A stretch of DNA of 41,840 bases from Chitinophaga pinensis (GTDB taxonomy: Bacteria > Bacteroidota > Bacteroidia > NS11-12g > UBA955): NCBI GenBank assembly GCA_945888525.1, contig CAMDAF010000021.1:1-41840 (forward strand), read 5' to 3'. The notes under the pieces were generated by a model. The model ran no database searches and was not told the origin of the DNA. It saw only the letters and a list, made by a program, of their open reading frames with translations. Shown piece after piece: positions 35,815-41,840 of the stretch (position 1 is its first letter; each line of letters opens with the position of its first letter). A program made the position numbers and the translations under genes.

Positions 35815-35938
35815 ATTTGATATTTTATTATTGACTAGGTTCTAAATTCAAGTTGCACACTTTAGTTTAAAATTTTCTTTGAAAGGAAAGTAATCCAAAG
35901 ATTACCTTCCCTTCTCGGAATTTAAAAGTGTAAAACAA

Positions 35939-36300
35939 ATGTATAAACATTTATCGAATGAACAAAGAGTAATTATAGCATATATGCTACGACAAAGTAA
36001 AAAGAAAAAGGAAATCGCCATTGAAATTGGGTGCAGTATCAGGAGATTTATTATGAAATAAAACGTAATAGCTCGCAAGGTCGAAGCCAGTGTTACAATG
36101 CTGCTCCAGCGCAAAAAAGAAGTCAAGAACGAAGAATGAATTCAGTAAAGAAACCAGCTCTAAGTACTGCAGATATTAAGATCTTGCAACAAAGAATTGG
36201 TGTTGAGAAATGGAGTCCAGAGCAGGTCTGCGGAAGAATAAGATCTGAGGGTAAACAAATGGCTTGTCATGAAACAATTTATAGATACATCTACCAATAA
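35939..36300 (+). pseudogene. IS30-family transposase N-terminal remnant
   Basis: The first frame (35939-36061) reads MYKHLSNEQRVIIAYMLRQS then KKKEIAIEIGCS, the IS30 helix-turn-helix start. A one-base shift near 36043 moves to a second frame with IYYEIKRNSSQGRSQCYNAA, KWSPEQVCGRIRSEGK and ACHETIYRYIYQ, ending at TAA 36298-36300. These are the N-terminal IS30 motifs; the DDE catalytic domain is missing entirely, so it is inactive. The left end may lie near 35850 (GTTGCACACTTTAGTTTAAA), but no matching right end was seen. It lies between the two lipoprotein paralogs. Confidence 0.85.
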
Positions 36301-36389
36301 TTTTATATTACACACCCATGTTTATTCACAGGATGCGTGGAGATTTTTAGGTAAGGCGGGTTTTTCACCAGATGCGAAAATGACAGCTA

Positions 36390-36509
36390 TTACCTATCTC
36401 GATAATTCCAATACATTTTTTGCAATGTTTCAGTATTGTAGGTTTGTGCAATTAAATTTCCATCAAACAAATAGAATGAAACAAATGCGATAATGATTAA
36501 TTTTTTCAT
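36390..36509 (-). pseudogene. truncated secreted-protein gene (39 codons)
   Basis: A short minus-strand frame starting 21 bases after the lipoprotein gene at 36531: MKKLIIIAFVSFYLFDGNLI then AQTYNTETLQKMYWNYRDR and TAA. It has a complete signal peptide with a cleavage site after IAQ and about 17 mature residues resembling the beginning of large Bacteroidota secreted proteins. The frame then stops and the DNA runs into the IS30 remnant. It looks like the 5' stub of a destroyed T9SS-type gene, mirroring the lipoprotein plus peptidase pair downstream. Confidence 0.6.
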
Positions 36510-36530
36510 AATTAGTAGTATTTTTTACAT

Positions 36531-37226
36531 TTAAAATTTTTTAATATCATAAGATTTCAATATCCATGATGCTGAATCCAAACCAGTTTTGAGTGTTGTT
36601 TTATAGTCTATTTGAACTAAACCAATATCCTTAGCCCAATAATAGCTAGATAATTGTGCAGTTCCATTTGTTCTACCCCATAGAAGCTTTGAATTATCCC
36701 AAGTTGGTATACTGACATCTTCTAACAAATCAAATTTGTAAACCTCATAATATGTCGTTGTCCCTAATTGAATGGTTGAGAAATATTTAGAATAGTTAGA
36801 ATAATAGTTCCAAGGGATATAGAAAACAGGTTGGCCTTCCCTACTAATTCCCCTAGTAGTATCCAAATTTTGACAAGTTAAACAACCCGTAGTTGTGCCA
36901 TATTTTAGCCAATTAATGCGATGTTTAGTGTCAATTAAAAAATCCAAGTTCTCGTACGTATACCATCGTTTAAATTGTGAATGCTCATAAAAGAATGTAA
37001 TGGTATCACGCTTTATATAAGAGAGTATGCTGGTATCTAATTCTCCTGTTCTATTATTTTCGTATATCCAATATGTGCCTGGTTTAAACCAAAAATAATT
37101 TGCAAATTGATTTAGGTACAATGGTCCATAATGTTGTTCTTCTTTCGGTCCACGCTCTCTTCCGCAAGAAGAATCAAAAATTAAAACAAGAACAACTATT
37201 ATTAAGTAAGGTTTAGTTTTTTTCAT
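36531..37226 (-). CDS. lipoprotein of unknown function, paralog of 35209-35814
   Basis: 231 residues with a lipoprotein signal (MKKTKPYLIIVVLVLIFDSS followed by Cys21). No family recognised. The YFWFKPGTYWIYENNRTGEL segment (about 44-63) and C-terminal DIGLVQIDYKTT match the neighbouring lipoprotein, so the two are diverged paralogs. It has a likely -7 element (TATATTTG, 37283-37276) and a perfect inverted repeat between that element and the ATG. The stub at 36390-36509 follows in the same direction. Probably on the periplasmic or outer face of the envelope. Confidence 0.75.
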   Translation of the reverse strand: MKKTKPYLIIVVLVLIFDSSCGRERGPKEEQHYGPLYLNQFANYFWFKPGTYWIYENNRTGELDTSILSYIKRDTITFFYEHSQFKRWYTYENLDFLIDTKHRINWLKYGTTTGCLTCQNLDTTRGISREGQPVFYIPWNYYSNYSKYFSTIQLGTTTYYEVYKFDLLEDVSIPTWDNSKLLWGRTNGTAQLSSYYWAKDIGLVQIDYKTTLKTGLDSASWILKSYDIKKF

Positions 37227-37255
37227 GCTATTTAAGTTATATTATTTGAAATGTT

Positions 37256-37283
37256 AAACAATTAAATTGTTTTACCAAATATA
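37256..37283 (-). promoter_or_regulatory. promoter -7 element and inverted repeat for the lipoprotein gene
   Basis: TATATTTG (37283-37276 on the minus strand) fits TAnnTTTG. Just inside the transcript lies AAACAATTAAATTGTTT (37256-37272), a perfect palindrome with 8-bp arms about one base, 30 bases before the ATG. It could be an operator or an mRNA hairpin. Confidence 0.4.
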
Positions 37284-37437
37284 TATTGGTTGATTTTCAA
37301 TATTTCTTTCTGAAATATTCTCAGAATAATTCAATTTGATGCTTCAAATTAGAATAGAAAGTCGAATGTCCCACATCGCTGCTGAAATCGTTTCGCTGTG
37401 ATTCTCTATGAAGTTGAACTCTGTTTATTATTTAGGT

Positions 37438-37785
37438 TCATGCATGCAGATGCTTAATCATAGTATACAAGATTCGTGATAGTTCATCTGCGTTTTTCAA
37501 TAGCGATTGATAATAGAGCTCATTGATTTTCTTTTCCTCATGTAGAATATCCATTATTGCAACACATTCAAATACAGAAGCACGAGCAGTCGTAAAATAG
37601 TTTCTGCGATCAGCTTTCGAAAACTTACCAGATCCTTCCGCAAGATTTAGAGGAACACTGAAAGCGGCACGAAATAGTTGGTCTTTTATGTAATTATCTA
37701 ATTTTGTGGTATGAATTATTTCTTTTGTATCAATGTAAAATCTCTTAGATTTCTGATACACATCTAATTTTTGAAAATCGAACAT
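37438..37785 (-). CDS. four-helix-bundle protein (S23/IVS-encoded type)
   Basis: 115 residues of the four-helix-bundle family first known from 23S rRNA intervening sequences and related to the Avd accessory protein of diversity-generating retroelements. Family features: FQKLDVYQKSKRFYIDTKEI, DQLFRAAFSVPLNLAEGSGK, RRNYFTTARASVFECVAIMD. These proteins form pentameric, positively charged barrels that bind nucleic acid; the cellular role is unknown. It starts 55 bases from the largest copy of the hairpin-tail repeat and reads away from it. There is no rRNA or reverse transcriptase in the window. Confidence 0.9.
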   Translation of the reverse strand: MFDFQKLDVYQKSKRFYIDTKEIIHTTKLDNYIKDQLFRAAFSVPLNLAEGSGKFSKADRRNYFTTARASVFECVAIMDILHEEKKINELYYQSLLKNADELSRILYTMIKHLHA

Positions 37786-37839
37786 AGTATTTTAGTTTTA
37801 AGTTGAAATTACTGAAAAAATATGATTTTACAAAAAAAT

Positions 37840-38373
37840 AAGAGTGAAAGTTAATGTGAGAATGAGCCAAAACAAAAGAGAGTTTGAACGACCGCTTCCG
37901 CTTTGAAACGGAACCATTTAGAGTGAATGTGAGTGTGAAAATGAGTGTGAAGAAAAAAAGAGAGTAATAATGTCCGCTTTCGCTTTAAAACGGATTCTTT
38001 TAGGGTGAATGTGGGTGTGAGAATGAGTGTGAAGAAAAAAAGAGAGTATTTTGCCGCTTTCGCTTTAAAACGGATTCTTTTAGAGTGAATGTGGGTGTGA
38101 GAATGAGTGTGAAGAAAAAAAGAGAGTAATAATGTCCGCTTTCGCTCCCATTCTGAAATGAAACCCTTTTAGAGTGAATGTGGGTGTGAAAATGAGTGTG
38201 AAGAAAAAAAGAGAGTAATAATGTCCGCTTTCGCTCCCATTCTGAAATGAAATCCTTTTAGAGTGAATGTGAGTGTGAGAATGAGTGTGAAGAAAAATGA
38301 CAGAGTATGTGGCCGCATTCGCTCTCACATTCACTCTGTCATTTGTAGACCAGATAGGCGAAATGTCGAACTT
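37840..38373 (+). repeat. hairpin-tail repeat element, copy 2 (largest)
   Basis: Five to six tandem units; the TTTTAGRGTGAATGTG word starts at 37998, 38078, 38167 and 38256, giving periods of 80, 89 and 89. The two unit types differ in the link between the CGCT and TTTTA ends (TTAAAACGGATTC or CCCATTCTGAAATGAAATCC). The last hairpin differs from copies 1 and 3: AAATGACAGAGT (38295-38306) and ACTCTGTCATTT (38333-38344), both arms changed together. The tail GTAGACCAGATAGGCGAAAT then GTCGAACTTT ends at 38373. A 84-codon minus-strand open frame inside is a by-product of the repeat. Confidence 0.85.
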
Positions 38374-38432
38374 TATTAACTTAATATTAAATAAAAAATA
38401 GACATAGTAATAAGTTGAAAAAATAAAAGTAA

Positions 38433-38462
38433 TTTGAAATATTAATATTTTTCATATATTTG
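38433..38462 (+). promoter_or_regulatory. promoter for the T9SS protein at 38481
   Basis: TTTG (38433-38436), an 18-base gap, then TATATTTG (38455-38462), a near-perfect Bacteroidota promoter. ATG 38481 follows after 18 bases; the TTG at 38460 lies in the -7 element and is excluded. Confidence 0.75.
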
Positions 38463-38480
38463 TCATATATTCTAATATTT

Positions 38481-39353
38481 ATGAAAACAAAACTCTTATT
38501 AAATTCATCTATAGTAGGATTAATTTTAATTTTATTCAACTCAAATCTTTTCTCACAACAAATAAATGTTGGGAGGTCAAAATGGTATGTTTGTATTCAA
38601 CCAGCTGGATCTACCTGCGGATCGGTACCTTGTTTATCGAACCACGAAGAAAGTGAGCGGAAAGATCCATGTGTGCTATATGATTATTGGTATTATGGTG
38701 GGGATCCACCGGTAAAAACCAAAGGTGTATGTTGTAGTGTAAAAGGAATGATGAATCCCAATTCGCCTGAAAAAGGGATAAGACCATTTCAAGGTCAGAA
38801 TTTTTTTATTGCTGCAGACACGCTTTTTTTAATGGCTCAATGTGTTATTGATGATGACACAACTTCAGTGTTTATAGCTAATCTTAATATTGGAGATGTC
38901 GCTAATTGGGAAGCAGTTGTTTCTTTCACTTATTCTCCAATTACAGATTCTCTGTTTGTAGATTTGTATCAGAAAGATTCTTTTTTTCCATTTTATAAAC
39001 CGGCTACTAAAGTGACATTTAAATTTGGACCAGAGATTGCAGAAGGTCTTTGTTCTGGAGTTCCAAATACTCAAACTGGAATAAAATACTTTCGAACTGC
39101 AAAAGTATCAACCGAATTTTACCCAAATCCAGTTATTTCAGGTGAATTAAATTATAGTATGGTAAATGAAGAGGCCTTATTGGATAATATAATTTATAAA
39201 TTTTATAACTCGTTAGGTGAATTAATTTATGAATACAAACCCACAGAGGCAGAAGGGATTATTGATATTAGCAAACTACCACCTGGGATTATTTTTATTC
39301 ATTGCGCTTCTGACAAGAATCAGGAAGTAAAATCAATTTATATTTATAGATAA
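38481..39353 (+). CDS. T9SS-secreted protein of unknown function
   Basis: 290 residues from ATG 38481, with a signal peptide (MKTKLLLNSSIVGLILILFN, ending NLFSQ). The mature N-terminus is cysteine-rich (CIQPAGSTCGSVPCLSNHEE; GVCCSVKGM), suggesting disulphides. The final 85 residues start TEFYPNPVISGELNYSMV and end EVKSIYIYR, a T9SS sorting domain. The central 170 residues match no family I know. It is close to an OmpA-like gene in the same direction; a hairpin lies between them. Confidence 0.8.
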   Translation: MKTKLLLNSSIVGLILILFNSNLFSQQINVGRSKWYVCIQPAGSTCGSVPCLSNHEESERKDPCVLYDYWYYGGDPPVKTKGVCCSVKGMMNPNSPEKGIRPFQGQNFFIAADTLFLMAQCVIDDDTTSVFIANLNIGDVANWEAVVSFTYSPITDSLFVDLYQKDSFFPFYKPATKVTFKFGPEIAEGLCSGVPNTQTGIKYFRTAKVSTEFYPNPVISGELNYSMVNEEALLDNIIYKFYNSLGELIYEYKPTEAEGIIDISKLPPGIIFIHCASDKNQEVKSIYIYR

Positions 39354-39371
39354 AAGTATATATTTAAATAT

Positions 39372-39417
39372 CATACTAAAAAAAGTTGTCATTTATTTGA
39401 TGACTTTTTTTAGTATG
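39372..39417 (+). terminator. hairpin between the T9SS and OmpA-like genes
   Basis: CATACTAAAAAAAG...TCAT (39372-39392) pairs with ATGACTTTTTTTAGTATG (39400-39417) over about 18 bp with a small bulge. It begins 19 bases after the previous stop, as a terminator would, but its 3' arm encodes the start of the OmpA-like protein, so it may also gate that gene's translation. Confidence 0.5.
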
Positions 39418-40413
39418 TCATATGTATTTTGTCAAGGACTAATAATTACTCCTAAGGGAAATTATAGCTGTGTTTATGCTGATTCATCAACATTTACAGG
39501 AACGCTAAACAGTTTATGTAATAATACAAAAGACACAAACTTATTTCCATTTCCTTGGTGCAAATTATCTAAAATTGATTTCATTGGATTTTGTAGTAAG
39601 GGAGAAATCTACTATTATTTTTTTGAATTCTCTTTTGAACCAGATTTAAACACAATTCAAAAACCATATTTACAAGGTGAGTTTTGTCATCCACTAAAAG
39701 CTAATATTAATTATGAATTTGGATTTAATATTGAAAGATTAAATTTAAAAAAATTACACTCTGCAAGATTATTTGTGCATTTTTCAGATTCTATTTTAGA
39801 CATAAATGATTTATGTAGAATTGAAAATTCAATTGAATTTATAAATCTTAACAAAGTCTTTAAGCATGATTTGTTGACTAGCGTTAAATTTAACTTTATA
39901 TCACATGGAAATGAAAAATATTTTCAAATATGGATAACAATGCCAAAAAACTCGATTAAACATTTTTTCCTTAAAGATTGGTATATAACCTCAAGTAATG
40001 ATTCAAATTGCGAACAAAATATTAATATTGGACTATTTTCAGATAGTGCAAATGATTTAAAAACAGACACGATTTCAATAATTAATTCAGTCTTGTTCGA
40101 TTTTGATGGTTACAATATAAATAATACTGGGTTAGAATTTATGCAGGAAATTGTTGATATATACCTCTTAAACAAGAAGATTAAAAATATTAAGATTATT
40201 GGTCATACTGATACTTTAGGAAATAAGGAGTATAATATTAATTTAAGTTTAAAAAGAGCAAATTCTGTAAAGGAATTTTTATTGAAACAAGGAATAAATT
40301 GTGAAAGTTGGGAAATCATAGGCTTAGGGGAAGAATCACCGTTATATTTAGAATTTAACGAACAATTTAAAAATAGAAGAGTGCAAATAATAGTAACCTA
40401 CAGTAAAACTTAA
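39397..40413 (+). CDS. protein with C-terminal OmpA-like peptidoglycan-binding domain
   Basis: About 338 residues. The last 110 form an OmpA-like domain (SVLFDFDGYNINNTGLEF; IKIIGHTDTLGNKEYNINLS; LKRANSVKEFLLKQGI; NRRVQIIV) that holds onto peptidoglycan in the periplasm. The first 220 residues are beta-rich and unrecognised. The start is unsure: ATG 39400 gives only a clipped signal peptide (MTFFSMSYVFCQG), while the open frame upstream supplies a proper one (ILKKVVIYLMTFFSMSYVFC) beginning near an ATA at 39373. The gene is AT-rich like its neighbours. Confidence 0.75.
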   Translation: MMTFFSMSYVFCQGLIITPKGNYSCVYADSSTFTGTLNSLCNNTKDTNLFPFPWCKLSKIDFIGFCSKGEIYYYFFEFSFEPDLNTIQKPYLQGEFCHPLKANINYEFGFNIERLNLKKLHSARLFVHFSDSILDINDLCRIENSIEFINLNKVFKHDLLTSVKFNFISHGNEKYFQIWITMPKNSIKHFFLKDWYITSSNDSNCEQNINIGLFSDSANDLKTDTISIINSVLFDFDGYNINNTGLEFMQEIVDIYLLNKKIKNIKIIGHTDTLGNKEYNINLSLKRANSVKEFLLKQGINCESWEIIGLGEESPLYLEFNEQFKNRRVQIIVTYSKT

Positions 40414-40435
40414 GTTTACGAAACTATAGTGAGAT

Positions 40436-40485
40436 TATACTAACACCTGTTAATTGAAAGAGTATCTGTGAGTATTGTTAGTATA
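40436..40485. repeat. 10-bp inverted repeat after the OmpA-like gene
   Basis: TATACTAACA (40436-40445) and TGTTAGTATA (40476-40485) are perfect inverted arms around a 30-base loop, 22 bases after the stop. There is no T-run, so it may be an mRNA-protecting hairpin rather than a terminator. Nothing else is seen in 40414-40635. Confidence 0.45.
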
Positions 40486-40635
40486 CCTTTCTTTGGGAAT
40501 TGAAAAATATTCTATCGTACTCTTTTCTTAATTTTTTCATACAAACACCAATCTTTTTAATGCCAAATTATCAAAATCACAAATTCTAAAGGAAAACACT
40601 TTTATGCAAAATACATTTATCTGTATTGTAATTAT

Positions 40636-41055
40636 TTAACTGCATGGTAACCCATTTTTTCGCTTATGCTCAACCAGGTAATGATAAAAGCGCGTGCGCG
40701 AATAACCACCGGGATATTCATTGATATACTTTAGCCATTGAATTTCCAGTGTCATCCCTTTCTGGCGCATGGCTTTCACGATATCAGGAAGACTTTTCTG
40801 AAGATACTCGTAACGCTGTAAATCCGGTAGAGGCGGTAGTTCTGCCGATGGAAAAAACAGATTCTGAAGTTCAAGATCTGTCCTAGACTCAATCTCATCA
40901 AGCGTTAGGGCCAATGATGCGAATTTCTGAATGTAGGTTTTAACAGAATTTCTAGACACGCCTGTCATGGCGCTTGTTCTTTTGCTGCCAATGCCCTGGC
41001 AATGACAGCGGATAATTTGTCTGATTTTACTCATAATGATTGGTTTATTTGGCAT
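40636..41055 (-). pseudogene. IS21-family transposase IstA, N-terminal fragment
   Basis: 139 codons reading MPNKPIIMSKIRQIIRCHCQ, then a helix-turn-helix (GIGSKRTSAMTGVSRNSVKT) and KGMTLEIQWLKYINEYPGGY, the N-terminus of Bacteroidota IS21 IstA. A complete IstA has about 500 residues with a DDE domain; this stops after the DNA-binding part, and istB is absent, so the element is dead. Met8 (41034) is an alternative start. The IS end with its repeated GGGTCAATTTG motifs lies upstream at 41121-41190. Confidence 0.9.
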
Positions 41056-41095
41056 TATTTGCGGATTTAAATCCGCAAACTATCAAACCAATCAT
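41036..41095. promoter_or_regulatory. nested palindromes over the istA start
   Basis: Outer perfect arms ATGATTGGTTT (41036-41046) and AAACCAATCAT (41085-41095) enclose a perfect 22-bp palindrome with arms TTTGCGGATTT and AAATCCGCAAA (41058-41079). The outer left arm lies in the first istA codons. Such folding could limit istA translation or serve as an operator. Confidence 0.55.
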
Positions 41096-41116
41096 CTATT
41101 TTGAACCTTCGATTTT

Positions 41117-41190
41117 GAGGGGGTCAATTTGCGCGGAACGAAGGGGGTCCCTTTACGCTGAACAGAGGGTCAATTTGACGGGATTTTGCA
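41117..41190. mobile_element. IS21 terminal repeats (one end)
   Basis: Three spaced copies of the IS21-end word: GGGTCAATTTGCGC (41121), GGGTCCCTTTACGC (41145) and GGGTCAATTTGAC (41167), 22-24 bases apart. Multiple internal repeats at the ends bind IstA in this family. The outer border is placed near 41190 by where the repeats stop. The opposite end was not found. Confidence 0.75.
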
Positions 41191-41277
41191 AGATGGGTTA
41201 GAATTAAAGAAATATTAGATAATCCGAAAAGAATTTCTGAACTAAGGATTACGCTTAAAATTGACAAAATAAATTAA
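41185..41277 (+). pseudogene. C-terminal gene fragment next to the IS21 end
   Basis: A plus-strand frame reads FARWVRIKEILDNPKRIS then ELRITLKIDKIN and TAA (41275-41277). It has no start and no matching upstream part, and begins at the IS border, as if the insertion cut a gene and left its last 30 codons. I do not recognise the protein. The chance of a non-coding open frame of this length is real. Confidence 0.35.
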
Positions 41278-41314
41278 ATGTTGTACCTATGTTGTTCCCA
41301 ACCAAAACAAAAAA

Positions 41315-41446
41315 GCTTCACATTTCTGTGAAGCCTTGATTTTACTGGTAGACCAAATAGGAGAAATACTCCTTTCAGTCGTGAGAACGCTTCGCTTAGT
41401 TACTCCTTTCAGTCGTGAGAACGCTTCGCTAAGTTGTCGAACTTTA
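41315..41446 (+). repeat. hairpin-tail element, copy with a 34-bp tandem insertion
   Basis: A perfect stem GCTTCACA (41315-41322) and TGTGAAGC (41327-41334) with flanking A and T runs, terminator-like, followed by the tail start GTAGACCAAATAGGAGAAA (41349 on). The tail is split by two tandem 34-bp units (TACTCCTTTCAGTCGTGAGA plus ACGCTTCGCTTAGT) at 41367-41400 and 41401-41434, then resumes TGTCGAACTTT. Removing the units restores the tail exactly. No 89-bp units precede this copy. Confidence 0.7.
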
Positions 41447-41520
41447 TATCTTATTTCAGTAATTCATGAATATATATTTTGAGTAATAGATTATAACTAT
41501 TCTGATAATTTATCATAAAT

Positions 41521-41750
41521 TAGAGTGAAGGTGAGAGTGAGTCCGAATGTGAAGCCCTCCTTCGCTTTCAGCTATGGAGGACACGAAAAAATGACAGAGT
41601 ATGTTGCCACTTTCGCTTTAAAACGGATTCTTTTAGAGTGAATGTGAGTGTGAGAATGAGTGTGAATAAAAAAAGAGAGTAATAATGTCCGCTTTCGCTC
41701 CCATTCTCACTCTCTTTTTTGTAGCCAAGATAGGCGAAGTGTCGAACTTT
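41521..41750 (+). repeat. hairpin-tail repeat element, copy 3
   Basis: It starts AGAGTGAAGGTGAGAGTGAG and contains an ATGACAGAGT half-stem at about 41591, then one full unit from 41632. The closing hairpin has AAAAAAAGAGAGT (41668-41680) and ACTCTCTTTTTT (41709-41720), followed by the tail GTAGCCAAGATAGGCGAAGT then GTCGAACTTT. The final 100 bases match copy 1 with few differences. No gene is seen in 41278-41840. Confidence 0.8.
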
Positions 41751-41816
41751 TTATAATAATAACATTAATAATAGGGGGAAAACTTGATCTTTCTGGTAAA
41801 AATATGGAATTCCGAA

Positions 41817-41840
41817 TTAGAGTGAGAGTAAATGTGGAGG
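41817..41840 (+). repeat. start of a further hairpin-tail element at the window edge
   Basis: TAGAGTGAGAGTAAATGTGG repeats the opening of copy 3 (TAGAGTGAAGGTGAGAGTGA). Only the first 24 bases are in the window. Confidence 0.45.

Noticed and set aside
36269-36493. 74-codon plus-strand frame after the IS30 remnant
   Set aside because: It overlaps the signal-peptide stub on the other strand and its sequence matches no transposase continuation.
38080-38334. 84-codon minus-strand frame rich in Thr-His-Ser-His inside the repeat array
   Set aside because: It is the translation of the 89-bp tandem units; the same pattern appears wherever the repeat occurs, with no start signal or conserved domain.
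37840-38373. Possible CRISPR array
   Set aside because: The repeated part fills nearly the whole 89-bp period, there are no unique spacers of constant length, and no cas gene is near.

Overview
The window looks like a chromosome segment of a member of the Bacteroidota. The evidence is: five proteins ending in type IX secretion (T9SS) sorting domains with the YPNP-type motif; many promoters of the Bacteroidota type (TTTG, a gap of about 19, then TAnnTTTG) lying only a few bases before the start codon; a Bacteroidota-style ccm cluster; and class-typical gene pairs such as gcvH-vanZ. The sequence alone does not fix the order or genus. No tRNA, rRNA, CRISPR array or complete mobile element was seen.

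Layout. Positions 1-271 hold interspersed TAGGG-type repeats. Positions 276-1056 (minus) are rpmH-rnpA-yidD, ribosomal protein L34, RNase P protein and a membrane insertion factor. Positions 1380-4151 (minus) hold a MORN-like secreted repeat protein, a GT2 glycosyltransferase and a probable outer membrane barrel. Positions 4344-6359 (plus) are tdh, surE and a small membrane protein. Minus-strand pyrD follows, then a plus-strand cytochrome c maturation operon (7587-12214: ccmC, ccmD, ccmE, ccmF, DUF2520 protein). A secreted M4 peptidase is convergent to it. An exporter-type ABC transporter and an M1 aminopeptidase lipoprotein follow on plus; the M1 gene is bracketed by two repeat families. Positions 19692-22481 (minus) read as fbaB-accD-gcvH-vanZ. 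Then come a minimal T9SS-domain protein, an outer membrane barrel and hscA (minus), and a 1270-residue T9SS-secreted protein (plus).

From about 29.7 kb the window becomes accessory DNA: AT-rich, repeat-laden and full of damaged genes. It contains a small exported protein gene with an in-frame TGA; a very large secreted zinc peptidase split by a two-base TA slippage; two paralogous lipoprotein genes, each followed by a secreted-protein gene (one reduced to its first 39 codons); decayed IS30 and IS21 transposase fragments; a four-helix-bundle (S23/IVS-type) gene; a T9SS protein and an OmpA-like protein. Between these sit at least three full or partial copies, plus one starting at the right edge, of an unrecognised repeat element: a C-free 89-bp tandem unit, then a hairpin, then a conserved tail of about 30 bp. 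The hairpin stems differ between copies in both arms together, while the tail stays constant. This element, with a four-helix-bundle gene beside its largest copy, is the best candidate in the window for something not yet described.
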